Shown here: in pieces, positions 34,866 through 42,752 of the stretch
Numbering within the stretch: position 1 is the first letter of the stretch
Layout: each line of letters starts with the position of its first letter
Assembly (NCBI RefSeq): GCF_022919175.1
Contig: NZ_CP095043.1
Location: 2,542,001 to 2,606,000, forward strand
Origin: Leucobacter rhizosphaerae
GTDB lineage: Bacteria; Actinomycetota; Actinomycetes; Actinomycetales; Microbacteriaceae
Direction: 5' to 3'
Length of the DNA stretch: 64,000 nucleotides
Translations under genes and position numbers: made by a program
Notes under the pieces: generated by a model
Databases searched by the model: none
The model's input: the letters and a program-made list of their open reading frames with translations, nothing else
What the model was told of the DNA's origin: nothing

Positions 34866-35723
34866 CTAAATGCGGTAGTCGACGACGACCGGCGCGTGGT
34901 CGGACCAGCGGGTGTCGTACGAGGGGTACCGTGCGACCCGGTAGTCGACGACCCGCTCCGCGAGCGCCGGGGTGACGACCTGGTAGTCGATCCGCCAGCC
35001 CGTATCGTTGTCGAAGGCCTGGCCTCGGTTCGACCACCAGGTATACGGGCCGTCGACCTCACCCGCGAAGCGGCGACCCACATCGACCCAGCCGAAACCG
35101 GGCCCCTCGGTGCCGTCGACGCCCGTGATCGTCTCGCCCAGCGGGCCGAAGAACCGGTCGAAGTAGGCGCGCTCGCGGGGCAGGAATCCGCTCCGCTTGA
35201 CATTGCCGCGCCAGTTCTTGATGTCGAACTCGCGGTGCCCCACATTGAAGTCGCCGACGATCGCGGCGAGTTCCCGCTCCGCCGAGAGCTCGGACATCCG
35301 GGCGCCCATGGCGTCGAGGAAGGCCCACTTCGCCTCCTGGCGAGGCGTGTCGACCTCGCCCGAATGGGTGTAGTTGCTGATCACGGTGAGCGATCCGCCC
35401 CCGAAATCGAAGTCGGCCTCGAGCCAGCGGCCGGAGGACTGGATCTGCTCCTGCACCTCGACGGCCCCGAGCCCGATCCGGTGCGCCGTGGAGGGCACGC
35501 GGCTGGCGATCGCGACACCCGCGCGACCCTTGATCTCGCACGGGTCGTGCAGCACGTGCCACTCGTCGCCCAGCAGTTCGAGGATGTGGGAGTCGTCGGC
35601 CCGCACCTCCTGCATGGCGAGCACGTCGACCCCGCTGGAATCGACCCAGTCGCCCATCCCCTTCCGGTAGGCGGCGCGAATGCCGTTGACGTTCACGGAA
35701 GCAACGCGAAGAGTTTCAGCCAT
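34866..35723 (-). CDS. xthA: Exodeoxyribonuclease III (copy 1)
   Basis: A 285-residue endonuclease/exonuclease/phosphatase-fold enzyme for apurinic-site cleavage and 3'-end cleaning in base-excision repair. Catalytic motifs are MQEVRA (metal Glu), SNYTHSGEV, GDFNVGH (Asp/Asn), WRIDYQV and SDHAPVV (His/Asp). The N-terminus SVNVNGIRAAYRKGM is typical of the longer ExoIII subfamily. It lies 45 bases upstream of trpS and about 30 bases downstream of a second ExoIII gene in the same orientation, so the three are probably one transcript. Confidence 0.9.
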   Translation of the reverse strand: MAETLRVASVNVNGIRAAYRKGMGDWVDSSGVDVLAMQEVRADDSHILELLGDEWHVLHDPCEIKGRAGVAIASRVPSTAHRIGLGAVEVQEQIQSSGRWLEADFDFGGGSLTVISNYTHSGEVDTPRQEAKWAFLDAMGARMSELSAERELAAIVGDFNVGHREFDIKNWRGNVKRSGFLPRERAYFDRFFGPLGETITGVDGTEGPGFGWVDVGRRFAGEVDGPYTWWSNRGQAFDNDTGWRIDYQVVTPALAERVVDYRVARYPSYDTRWSDHAPVVVDYRI

Positions 35724-35756
35724 GCGCTCCAGTCTACGGCCGGAGCGCGCCCGGGG

Positions 35757-36635
35757 CTAAAAGACCATCGGGCGGTCGTACTCGTCCTCGAAGCTGCCGC
35801 TGAACAGCGAGGGGTCGACGTCGCTGACGACCGGCACGTGGTCGCTCGGCGCATCTCCCTTGCGCTCATCCCGCTCGATCGAGGCTCCCGTCACCGCGTC
35901 GGCGAAGGCCCGCGATCCCATGATGAAGTCGATCCGCATGCCCTCGTCCTTGGGGAACCGTCCGGCCTTGTAATCCCAGAAGGTGTAGCCCTCCGGCACG
36001 ATCGGCCGCACCACGTCCTCGACGAGCGGGGCGAACGACGCGAACATCGAGCGCTCATCGGGGGACACGTGGGTGGAACGCCCAACCGTGAAGCTGGGAT
36101 CGCCCATATCGCCGTCGAGCGGTGCGATGTTCCAGTCACCCATCAGGGCGAGCGGCAGATCAGGATCCTCGGCCAGCCACGCCTCGGTGTTCGCGCGGAG
36201 CGCCTCCAGCCAGGCGAGCTTGTAGGTGAAGTGGGGGTCGTCGAGGGATCGGCCGTTCGGCACGTACAGGCTCCAGAGTCGGAGATCACCGACCGTCACA
36301 CCGAGTGCCCGGGCCTCGATGGGCAGCCCGTTCGCGCCCTCGCCCTGCACTGCCTCCTGGCCCTTGATGGGCGCGCCGAACCCGGGCATGCCGTCGAACG
36401 TGCGCGCGACGTCGGTCATCTCGTGGCGGCTCGCGAATGCGACGCCGTTCCACTGGTTGAGGCCGTTGATCTCGAGCTGGTACCCCGCCTGCGCGAAGGC
36501 TTCGACCGGGAACTGATCCGGCCGGCACTTGATCTCCTGCATCGCGAGCACGTCGATGTCATTGCGAACGAGCCAGTCGATGACCCGTCCGTAGCGAGTC
36601 CGGATCGAGTTGACGTTCCAGGTGGCGATGCGCAT
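35757..36635 (-). CDS. Exodeoxyribonuclease III (copy 2)
   Basis: A 292-residue member of the same EEP family but of a different subfamily. It has TWNVNSIRTRYGRVIDWL, MQEIKCRPDQFP, GDWNIAPLDGDM, MRIDFIMGSRAFAD and SDHVPVVSDVD. All catalytic residues are kept. ATG 36635 gives the canonical MRIATWNVNS N-terminus; a longer in-frame start at 36719 would add 28 arginine/proline-rich residues. Both ExoIII proteins appear active, so they may differ in substrate. Confidence 0.9.
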   Translation of the reverse strand: MRIATWNVNSIRTRYGRVIDWLVRNDIDVLAMQEIKCRPDQFPVEAFAQAGYQLEINGLNQWNGVAFASRHEMTDVARTFDGMPGFGAPIKGQEAVQGEGANGLPIEARALGVTVGDLRLWSLYVPNGRSLDDPHFTYKLAWLEALRANTEAWLAEDPDLPLALMGDWNIAPLDGDMGDPSFTVGRSTHVSPDERSMFASFAPLVEDVVRPIVPEGYTFWDYKAGRFPKDEGMRIDFIMGSRAFADAVTGASIERDERKGDAPSDHVPVVSDVDPSLFSGSFEDEYDRPMVF

Positions 36636-36734
36636 GCTGCCCAGCCTAGCCGGAGGGCGGGTCGTCAGGCCGTGTCGGACCCTCCGGATCGACGGGAGCG
36701 CGCGCGGGATCGCCGCCACGGGACCCAGGTCTAC

Positions 36735-36765
36735 TTGCGGATTGCGGGCGAGCGACGAATAATCT
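36735..36765 (+). promoter_or_regulatory. Candidate promoter for the LuxR-family regulator
   Basis: TTGCGG (36735-36740) and TAATCT (36760-36765) resemble -35 and -10 boxes with a 19-base spacer, slightly long. The -10 box is 23 bases before the ATG, and GGGGAAAG follows as ribosome binding site. It lies in one of the most AT-rich short stretches of this region. Confidence 0.4.
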
Positions 36766-36788
36766 CAATCAGCAGACTGGGGAAAGCA

Positions 36789-39515
36789 ATGTGGCAAGTC
36801 ACCGGGGAGACCGTACCGTCCCTTCCCGGGCGCGGACGCAATGGGGCACGCACGGCGGGCAGCACGCCGGAGCGCCTCGAGCGAGTCGTCGCCACCGTCG
36901 ATGCCGCAGCGGACTCGATCACCGTGCTCGTGGGCGACGCCGGAAACGGCAAGGCCTATCTCGCCGAGCAGGCGGCGATGGCGCTGGCGGAGCGGCCGCC
37001 GGGCGAGGCGAATATCGTGGTGCTGCCGGAGCCGCCCAGACTCACGAATGGCGTCGTGTCCGTCTTCGCAACGGGGTTCCCCGCGGTGTTCTCCGGCGCC
37101 GTGGGAGTCGCGCGCGGAGACCCCCGCGGTGACCCGTCGGGTGGTCCACCCAGACATTCACCCGGAGACACCGACGACCGGCAGGATGCCGGGCACTTGG
37201 CGGAACTGATCTGGGATCGCCTCGCCGAGGATCAGGCCGCCCAGGATCTCATCTTGGTCGCCCCCGGGATCGACGAGTATTCACCCAGCGACGTTTCCAT
37301 CCTGGAGCACCTCGTCCACGACCGACGGCTCCGACTCATTGCGACCGCGCGGCACATGAACCGCGCGGTCGAGCGCGTCAGTCGAGGCCCGCGGGCGAAG
37401 AACCTCCCGATCGGACCGTTGAGCCTGTCGGAGAGCGAGCAGTATGTCGCGGGGATCCTCGGCGTCGACCTGGTCGAGGACGAAACACTCCGGCGCTGGT
37501 ACGCCGTCTCGGAGGGCAACACGTACGCCCTCGAAATGCTCGCACTCGCGAGCGACCAGACCGGGGTACTCAAGCGGAGCCGCGGCATGGCCTGGGTCGC
37601 CGCCGACGACGACACCGCGCCGCCGGGATTCGCGGACGCGATCGCGGGCGCCTGCACTGAGGCCGAGTGGCGCATGCTGGAGCTGATCGCGCTCGCCGAG
37701 CCCATCCACGAGACGGCGATCCTGCGCAGCCTCGAGGCCGTCGTGCTCTCGGTCTTGTTCGAGCGCGAGCTGGTGCTTTCGCGACCTCGGCCGGGCGGTG
37801 GGGTCTCGCTCGTCACGGCGCACCCGATGCTGGGGGCGTCGCTGCGGGCGCGACTCTCCCCGGTGCGCCGGATCCAGCTCAACGACCAGATCTTTCGACT
37901 CCTCGACGACGAACGCGGCGCCGTCGACCCCGTCTACACCCCGGATCTGCTCGTGCGCCTCGTCGTGTTCGGGCTTGAGGGCGGGCACTCCCTCCCGATC
38001 GCGTGGGCGTGGTCGGCCTTCGAGCTGATGGCGAGGGGCGGTGATCCGCGGCTGGTGCTCCGGCTCGCGCTCGCCGTCGCGGTGCACCCGGAGGCCGACG
38101 CGACGCAGGCCGGAGTGGCGATTCTGCTGGGCGGCCGAGTCGCCCGCTCGATCGGTGACGAGGGGAGTCTGCGGAGCGCCTACGCCATCATCCAGAGCAT
38201 CCTCGCGGACTCCGCCCGAACGGCGGAGATCTCTCCGACCGTGCACGTCAGTCTGCAGCTCGCCGCGTTGCGGCAGCGCATGTGGGACGAGGAGGAGGTG
38301 GACCGCCTGCTCGCTGCGCACGAGGAGGTGCTCGACGGTATCCCGGACGAGGACGGAGCGCTGGTGGAGCTCGTGCGGAGTTCCGTGGTGCTGACCCTGG
38401 CCTACACCGGCCGGATTCGGGAGGCGGCCGAGGCGGGACCGGATCCCGAACCCTCGACCGACTTGAAGATCGAGTGGGTGCGATCGCCCGCGCGTGCGGT
38501 GGGGTCGTTGATTCTCGAGCAGCAGGGGCGGATCGCGATGGCGATCCGGAGCGCCGAGAACGCGCGCAAGCTGAGCCAGTTGGGCGCGCGGGCCCGCGCC
38601 GAGTTCGTCGACTTCCAGGGCTTCTGCTGGCTGCTCGGCTACTGGGTGGGCGGGAGTACTGACGCCGCGCACCAGGTGCTCGACGAGCTCGCGCAGGGGG
38701 CATCCGCGACGACGCACGCGGAGACGTATTATTCAGGGCTTGTGGAGGCGGGCACGGTGCTGCTGGGGGTGCAGGACGGGCGGTGGCGCGAGTCGGCGCA
38801 GTGCGCCGAGCTGCTGCTCGACCGACTGAGCCGCCACGACGGATACGGCCTCGAATCGCTCATCCAGGCCGCCAGCGCGCTCGCCCTGGCGGTGCTCGGG
38901 GATCGCGATGACGCGATTCGCGCGATTCACGCGGCCGAGGTCCCGCGCCGGGGCATCGGACTCGCGCTGTCGGGGTATCGGCGACTTCTGCTGCTTCGCG
39001 CTCGGCAGTGGTTGCGCACGGGGGATCTCATCGGCGAGGCAGCAGCGCTCGCGGAGTGGGCCGCGGACGAGCGACTTCCGCTCATCGAACTGCAGGCGCT
39101 GCACGCGATCGCCTACGAATCGCAGAGCGCGACGGGGGATCTGATCGACCGGGCCCGCGAGCTCGCTGCCCAGGTCGATCCGCCGCTCGGCGAAGCGTTC
39201 GTCGCGCACATCGAGCGGCTCGCGGCCGGCACCGGCGAGGATGCGACCGACAGCGAGGAACCCGAGATCCGACTGCTCGCGGAGTTCGGGATCTGGCTTC
39301 CGATGCCCCCGGCGGCGGAACTCACCGCGCGCGAGCGGGAGGTCGTGCTCCTCGCGGCGCTCGGCCACAGCAGTCGGTTCATCGCCGAGCGGCTGCACAT
39401 CTCGGTGCGCACGGTGGAGACGCACCTCTCAAACGTGTTCGCCAAGCTCGGGCTCGACAACCGCGACGACCTCCGGCGATGGGTCGGGCGAGAGCGGAGG
39501 TACGAGGCGGACTGA
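36789..39515 (+). CDS. Large LuxR-family (LAL-type) ATPase regulator
   Basis: A 908-residue regulator with an N-terminal STAND-like NTPase, a long helical repeat middle (about 400-830) and a C-terminal LuxR helix-turn-helix. The HTH is LTAREREVVLLAALGH with IAERLHISVRTVETHLSNVFAKLGL, near residues 845-895. The P-loop reads GDAGNGKAYLAEQ, so the Ser/Thr after the invariant Lys is Ala. ATG 36789 has GGGGAAAG upstream; the open frame itself extends 3.2 kb further but is antisense to other genes. Targets are unknown, and no metabolic genes adjoin. Confidence 0.83.
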   Translation: MWQVTGETVPSLPGRGRNGARTAGSTPERLERVVATVDAAADSITVLVGDAGNGKAYLAEQAAMALAERPPGEANIVVLPEPPRLTNGVVSVFATGFPAVFSGAVGVARGDPRGDPSGGPPRHSPGDTDDRQDAGHLAELIWDRLAEDQAAQDLILVAPGIDEYSPSDVSILEHLVHDRRLRLIATARHMNRAVERVSRGPRAKNLPIGPLSLSESEQYVAGILGVDLVEDETLRRWYAVSEGNTYALEMLALASDQTGVLKRSRGMAWVAADDDTAPPGFADAIAGACTEAEWRMLELIALAEPIHETAILRSLEAVVLSVLFERELVLSRPRPGGGVSLVTAHPMLGASLRARLSPVRRIQLNDQIFRLLDDERGAVDPVYTPDLLVRLVVFGLEGGHSLPIAWAWSAFELMARGGDPRLVLRLALAVAVHPEADATQAGVAILLGGRVARSIGDEGSLRSAYAIIQSILADSARTAEISPTVHVSLQLAALRQRMWDEEEVDRLLAAHEEVLDGIPDEDGALVELVRSSVVLTLAYTGRIREAAEAGPDPEPSTDLKIEWVRSPARAVGSLILEQQGRIAMAIRSAENARKLSQLGARARAEFVDFQGFCWLLGYWVGGSTDAAHQVLDELAQGASATTHAETYYSGLVEAGTVLLGVQDGRWRESAQCAELLLDRLSRHDGYGLESLIQAASALALAVLGDRDDAIRAIHAAEVPRRGIGLALSGYRRLLLLRARQWLRTGDLIGEAAALAEWAADERLPLIELQALHAIAYESQSATGDLIDRARELAAQVDPPLGEAFVAHIERLAAGTGEDATDSEEPEIRLLAEFGIWLPMPPAAELTAREREVVLLAALGHSSRFIAERLHISVRTVETHLSNVFAKLGLDNRDDLRRWVGRERRYEAD

Positions 39516-39563
39516 GCTACGGGGATCGCGCCGCGGATGGCGCCGGCGACGATGCGGCGACGA

Positions 39564-39869
39564 CTACGAGGCGGCGCCCGCCTCCAGGGAGGACTCGGGA
39601 ACAAGTCGCAGCCCGCCCGCACTGTTCGCGAGCGCGGTCAGGGCCTCGATCCACTCGCGGTTGATCTCGTGGGCCTCGGTGGAGTCGAACTCGAACTGCA
39701 CCGACATTCCCGGGTGCATCCAGATGCTTCGCTGCGCCCCGGAGTCGTTCCACGTGAAGACGAAGCTCTCCTGCAGGCTCAGCTTGCCGAAGATCACGGC
39801 GCGGAGGTGGGCGAGGACACGATCGTCGAAGATGAAGACCTGTTGCGGTCCGGTGTGCAGGCAACCCAT
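39564..39869 (-). CDS. DUF7882-like small protein (paralog A)
   Basis: A 101-residue cytoplasmic protein: FIFDDRVLAHLRAVIFGKLSLQESF, then WNDSGAQRSIWMHPGMSVQFEFDS, then REWIEALTALANSAGGLRLVPES. The layout matches a short family common in Microbacteriaceae (recalled as DUF7882), of unknown function, in which R-LAHL, the S-W-HP/SP motif and a terminal helix are conserved. It is a paralog of the gene 75 bases upstream (39945-40274). Both are transcribed away from tRNA-Ser. Confidence 0.65.
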   Translation of the reverse strand: MGCLHTGPQQVFIFDDRVLAHLRAVIFGKLSLQESFVFTWNDSGAQRSIWMHPGMSVQFEFDSTEAHEINREWIEALTALANSAGGLRLVPESSLEAGAAS

Positions 39870-39944
39870 GATGTAACGCTTTCTCGGGGGAGATGAGGGG
39901 AGTGAAGGGGAAGTGGTGATTGTGCGGACGACAGAAGTGGGGGA

Positions 39945-40274
39945 TTACTCGGCGGACTGGCTGAGGGCGTAGGCCTCGGCCTCGCGTTCCGTGATGACGA
40001 CGAGCCCGCGGGGGGTGTGGGAGAGCTCGTTGAGCACACGGAGCCACACCTCGTTGAGCTCCGGAGCCTTGCTGCCCGCGAAACGAATCGTGATCGGGAT
40101 GTTCGGGGACATCCACAGGGACACCCGACCACTGCCGCGTTCCGCAGGATTCGACCAGCTCAGAAAGAAGCACTCCTGCCGGCGCAGCTTCAGACTGATC
40201 GCCACCTTCAGGTGCGCGAGCGTGCGATCCTCGAACTCGTATTCGCCGGAGTTCCCATACGCAAAAGTCCCCAT
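39945..40274 (-). CDS. DUF7882-like small protein (paralog B)
   Basis: A 109-residue protein sharing the pattern of paralog A: YEFEDRTLAHLKVAISLKLRRQECF, then SLWMSPNIPITIRFAGSKAPELNEVWLRVL, then SHTPRGLVVITERE. Function unknown. On the minus strand TATAGA lies only four bases before the ATG, which suggests a leaderless message. The gene is divergent from tRNA-Ser, about 125 bp away. Confidence 0.7.
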   Translation of the reverse strand: MGTFAYGNSGEYEFEDRTLAHLKVAISLKLRRQECFFLSWSNPAERGSGRVSLWMSPNIPITIRFAGSKAPELNEVWLRVLNELSHTPRGLVVITEREAEAYALSQSAE

Positions 40275-40350
40275 GCGGTCTATAGTGACACACCTTGAGC
40301 CGGGTGCAGGGCGGAGTCGGGAGCGGGGGTTCCCGGGTCTTGCTGGTGGA

Positions 40351-40381
40351 TTTCCCGCGCGCCCACTCCTCGGGCTAGTAT
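40351..40381 (+). promoter_or_regulatory. Candidate tRNA-Ser promoter
   Basis: TAGTAT (40376-40381) is a good -10 hexamer 20 bases before the mature tRNA 5' end. TTTCCC (40351-40356) is only a poor -35 candidate with a 19-base gap. The -10 call is reasonable, the -35 weak. Confidence 0.35.
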
Positions 40382-40401
40382 GGAGGACGTTGTTCGCGTA
40401 T

Positions 40402-40492
40402 GGAGACGTGCCAGAGCGGCCGAATGGACTTCACTGCTAATGAAGGGTCGGGGTTAACTCGACCGGGGGTTCAAATCCCCCCGTCTCCGCCA
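40402..40492 (+). tRNA. tRNA-Ser (anticodon GCT)
   Basis: The acceptor strand GGAGACG (40402-40408) pairs with CGTCTCC (40482-40488), the discriminator is G, and CCA is encoded (40490-40492). The anticodon stem CTTCA/TGAAG surrounds the loop CTGCTAA, with anticodon GCT at 40436-40438 reading AGC/AGU serine codons. A long variable arm (GGTCGGGGTTAACTCGACC) marks a class II tRNA-Ser, and GGGGG-TTCAAAT-CCCCC forms the T arm. The 3' end of this gene is the left end of a 45-bp direct repeat and the apparent integration site of the downstream island. Confidence 0.95.
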
Positions 40493-40514
40493 CTTGAACA
40501 ACACGCAGAACCCC
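40470..40514 (+). repeat. Attachment-site repeat, tRNA-proximal copy
   Basis: The 45-bp repeat starts at TTCAAATCCCCCCGTCTCC in the T arm, covers the acceptor strand and CCA, and ends in AACACGCAGAACCCC beyond the tRNA. The copy at 43348-43392 differs at one position (CCC to CCG in the T-stem). This copy belongs to the intact tRNA gene. Confidence 0.85.
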
Positions 40515-40552
40515 CGAACATCGTTGAAATATCAACGGAGTCCGGGGGTTCT
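40507..40552 (+). terminator. Terminator after tRNA-Ser
   Basis: AGAACCCCCG (40507-40516) pairs with CGGGGGTTCT (40543-40552), with a nested CGTTGA/TCAACG stem (40522-40537) in the loop. This two-tier hairpin, followed by CTGTCTC, lies 15 bases after the CCA end. It begins within the attachment repeat and is completed by island sequence, so the island supplies its own replacement terminator. Confidence 0.8.
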
Positions 40553-40667
40553 CTGTCTCTCGGGGTCGACCCGATCGAGGCGTCTGCCCACTTTTTGCCC
40601 ACACGCGGTGCGATGTCAGTGGCTCGACGTAGCCTGACCACGAACCGTCGCAGAGGGGAGCGCGCGC

Positions 40668-40960
40668 ATGCATCCGGGAGGCCTGATCCAGATCGAGACC
40701 AACGTGTGGGTCGTCATGCGCGAGGTCTCGCAGCACCCGAAGGCCGTGATCCACAAGATCACCGACACCACCGGGGACGACCGCTACATGCTTATGACGT
40801 GGGCGGCCGAGCCGTCGGCGCGACGCATGGTCGGATCTACGAGGGGCTGCACGCCGCCGAGCAGGCCCTGCCTTGGCCGCCCAGGACCGGAGTGACCCTG
40901 GGGCTTCCTCCGCGCCCGGGAACTCAGAAAAGCCCCCCACTCGGCCCGGAGGCTGAGTGA
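40668..40960 (+). pseudogene. Frameshifted small hypothetical gene
   Basis: ATG 40668 with GAGGGGAG upstream opens a plausible protein: MHPGGLIQIETNVWVVMREVSQ, then IHKITDTTGDDRYMLMTWAAEPSARRMVG. At about 40832-40834 this frame turns into arginine/proline-rich sequence (stop at 40895), while the neighbouring frame continues sensibly as IYEGLHAAEQALPWPPRTGV to a stop at 40960. A one-base deletion in the glycine codon would explain this. The joined product would be about 97 residues; the domain is not recognised. A sequencing error is the alternative. Confidence 0.5.
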
Positions 40961-40964
40961 GGGG
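40933..40964 (+). terminator. Hairpin at end of the frameshifted gene
   Basis: CCCCCCACTC (40933-40942) and GAGTGAGGGG (40955-40964) form a 10-bp stem with one mismatch and a 12-base loop, followed by ATTCTG. It overlaps the end of the shifted frame. The 170 bases from here to the collagen-like gene show nothing recognisable. Confidence 0.5.
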
Positions 40965-41138
40965 ATTCTGTCGCGTGAGCGGGGTACGTAGGGTTGGTGG
41001 ATGCTGTAGCGCCCTTCAGGGACTTTACGGTGGTTTCAGCAAGTGAGTGCATGCTGCCTCACCGTCATTCAACGGCTCGGATGTAGTGCGGGCGCGAATA
41101 GTCGAAGCCACCCGCGCCCGATGGTTTAGCGCTGCAAA

Positions 41139-42431
41139 CTACGCGTTGACGCGCCTCCGCTCAATGGCGTAGAGGATGCCCGCGCCGCCGGCTCCGACGA
41201 GCAGGACGCCTGCCGCGAGCGGCAAGACCGAGGCGGGGCCACCGGTGACCGCCAGGCCCACTCCATGCCCGCCTGCCGTGCCGGCCACCACGGGCGCACT
41301 CGTGCCGGTCGTCGGAGTGGCAGGGGTGGTCGGTGCACACGTTGCCGGGAAGGTGATCGTGGCGCCGGACTCAACGGTCACCGCGGCGAGGTGTACCGCA
41401 CGTTCAGGACCTGCAGGATCTCCGGGAGGTCCCTGCGGTCCCGGCGGGCCCATGGGCCCTTGGGGTCCCGTGGGCCCATCCGGGCCCTGCTCGCCCTTGT
41501 CGCCCTGAACTCCCGGGGGGCCATCCTCTCCTTGTTGTCCGGCCGGTCCCGTGGGACCGTCTGCCCCGTCCACGCCGTCAACACCACTCTGCCCGGGGGA
41601 ACCTTGGGGGCCCTGGGCGCCAGTCGCACCCATGATGCCGGTCTCGCCCGTGGCGCCAACAACCTCTGCCACGCAGGCCTCTGGGAATCCGTCACAGTTC
41701 GTCTGCACGACCGCCTGATGCACCGCTCTCGCGGTGCCACCGGGGGGTCCGGGTTCACCCTGCGGCCCCTGCGGTCCCGCGGGGCCCGCAGGGCCGGGAT
41801 TCCCGGGGTCACCGGTCTCGCCCGGAAGGCCTCGAGGTCCGCGATCTCCCGGCGCTCCATCTGGCCCTCGACTCCCGTCGGCCCCATCGTTACCGTCGAT
41901 GCCATCGGCCCCGGGCTCACCGGGAAGGCCGGTCTCACCAGTCGCACCGATGGCACCCTGCGTGCCGGTCGCACCCTTCGTGACCGTCACACAAACAGTC
42001 GGGACCTCCGCACACGTCACCACGCTCTCGGCAAAGTGGACCGCACGCTCAGGTCCACCAGAGGGGCCTGGATCGCCCGGCGGGCCCGTGGGTCCTTGCG
42101 GTCCTTGGGCTCCTTCTGGTCCTTCGGGACCAGTCTCGCCGGTGTCTCCCGGGAAGCCCTGCGGTCCGTCCTGTCCAGGAAAGCCAGTGGGCCCAGGTGC
42201 CCCGTCGGTGCCGGGCACGCCATCGACACCGTCGATGCCGTCAGCACCTGCAGCGCCCGTGGCGCCGGTTTCACCGGTCTCGCCGGTGTCCCCGGTCGGG
42301 GCGAGCGGGGCGGTGCAGTTGAGCGTCGGTTCCGCTGCGGTCGCGATGGTGGAAGCGCCCGCGATCGTCAGTGGCGCGGCGAGGAGTGCCCCGATCACGA
42401 GTACACGGACTGGGGTTATTCGTCGAGCCAT
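41139..42431 (-). CDS. Collagen-like, wall-anchored surface protein
   Basis: A 430-residue secreted protein. The signal peptide (about 1-33, [17 protein letters not shown], cut near ATAAEP) is followed by three collagen-like Gly-X-Y blocks at about 46-125, 154-231 and 260-341. Each block is closed by a similar non-collagen linker beginning GPERAVH, GTARAVH or GPERAVH. The first two linkers hold Cys pairs spaced C-x6-C (C140/C147, C246/C253), and single Cys occur at 39 and 365. The C-terminus is a sorting signal: LAVTG (393-397), a hydrophobic helix and the basic end ERRRVNA, fitting class E sortases. AGGAGATAG precedes the ATG. Likely forms triple-helical surface fibres. Confidence 0.85.
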   Translation of the reverse strand: MARRITPVRVLVIGALLAAPLTIAGASTIATAAEPTLNCTAPLAPTGDTGETGETGATGAAGADGIDGVDGVPGTDGAPGPTGFPGQDGPQGFPGDTGETGPEGPEGAQGPQGPTGPPGDPGPSGGPERAVHFAESVVTCAEVPTVCVTVTKGATGTQGAIGATGETGLPGEPGADGIDGNDGADGSRGPDGAPGDRGPRGLPGETGDPGNPGPAGPAGPQGPQGEPGPPGGTARAVHQAVVQTNCDGFPEACVAEVVGATGETGIMGATGAQGPQGSPGQSGVDGVDGADGPTGPAGQQGEDGPPGVQGDKGEQGPDGPTGPQGPMGPPGPQGPPGDPAGPERAVHLAAVTVESGATITFPATCAPTTPATPTTGTSAPVVAGTAGGHGVGLAVTGGPASVLPLAAGVLLVGAGGAGILYAIERRRVNA

Positions 42432-42517
42432 AGGACTATCTCCTGACGGTGCGAAAAGGTGGGTGCGGTCATCGCACTGCGTTCAGAGTACGGGCAGATC
42501 TCCTCTGAGAGTAGAGA

Positions 42518-42537
42518 TGACCCCCACACCGGGGTCA
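42518..42537. terminator. Short GC hairpin upstream of the collagen-like gene
   Basis: TGACCCC (42518-42524) and GGGGTCA (42531-42537) form a 7-bp stem with a 6-base loop in the 320-bp gap between the collagen-like gene and the membrane-protein gene. It could insulate the divergent units or act in the leader of the collagen-like gene. Otherwise the gap holds no recognisable gene. Confidence 0.4.
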
Positions 42538-42752
42538 CTAAAGGATGAGGTCCGCGGGCGCCCGCTGGATGAATACCAGTTCCTCGCCGAGGTCACCCCG
42601 TTCGGTTCAATATCACGAGCCGTAGCATGCAACGTAGTGTGGGCGGGCGTCGGAGCCGAGCATTCACTTCTCGAATATCGGCCATCGGATGCCCAGCTAC
42701 GGGGTGCGCTTCTGGTAGAGCGGGATTGGCAAGGCTGTCTATCCTCGAGAGC

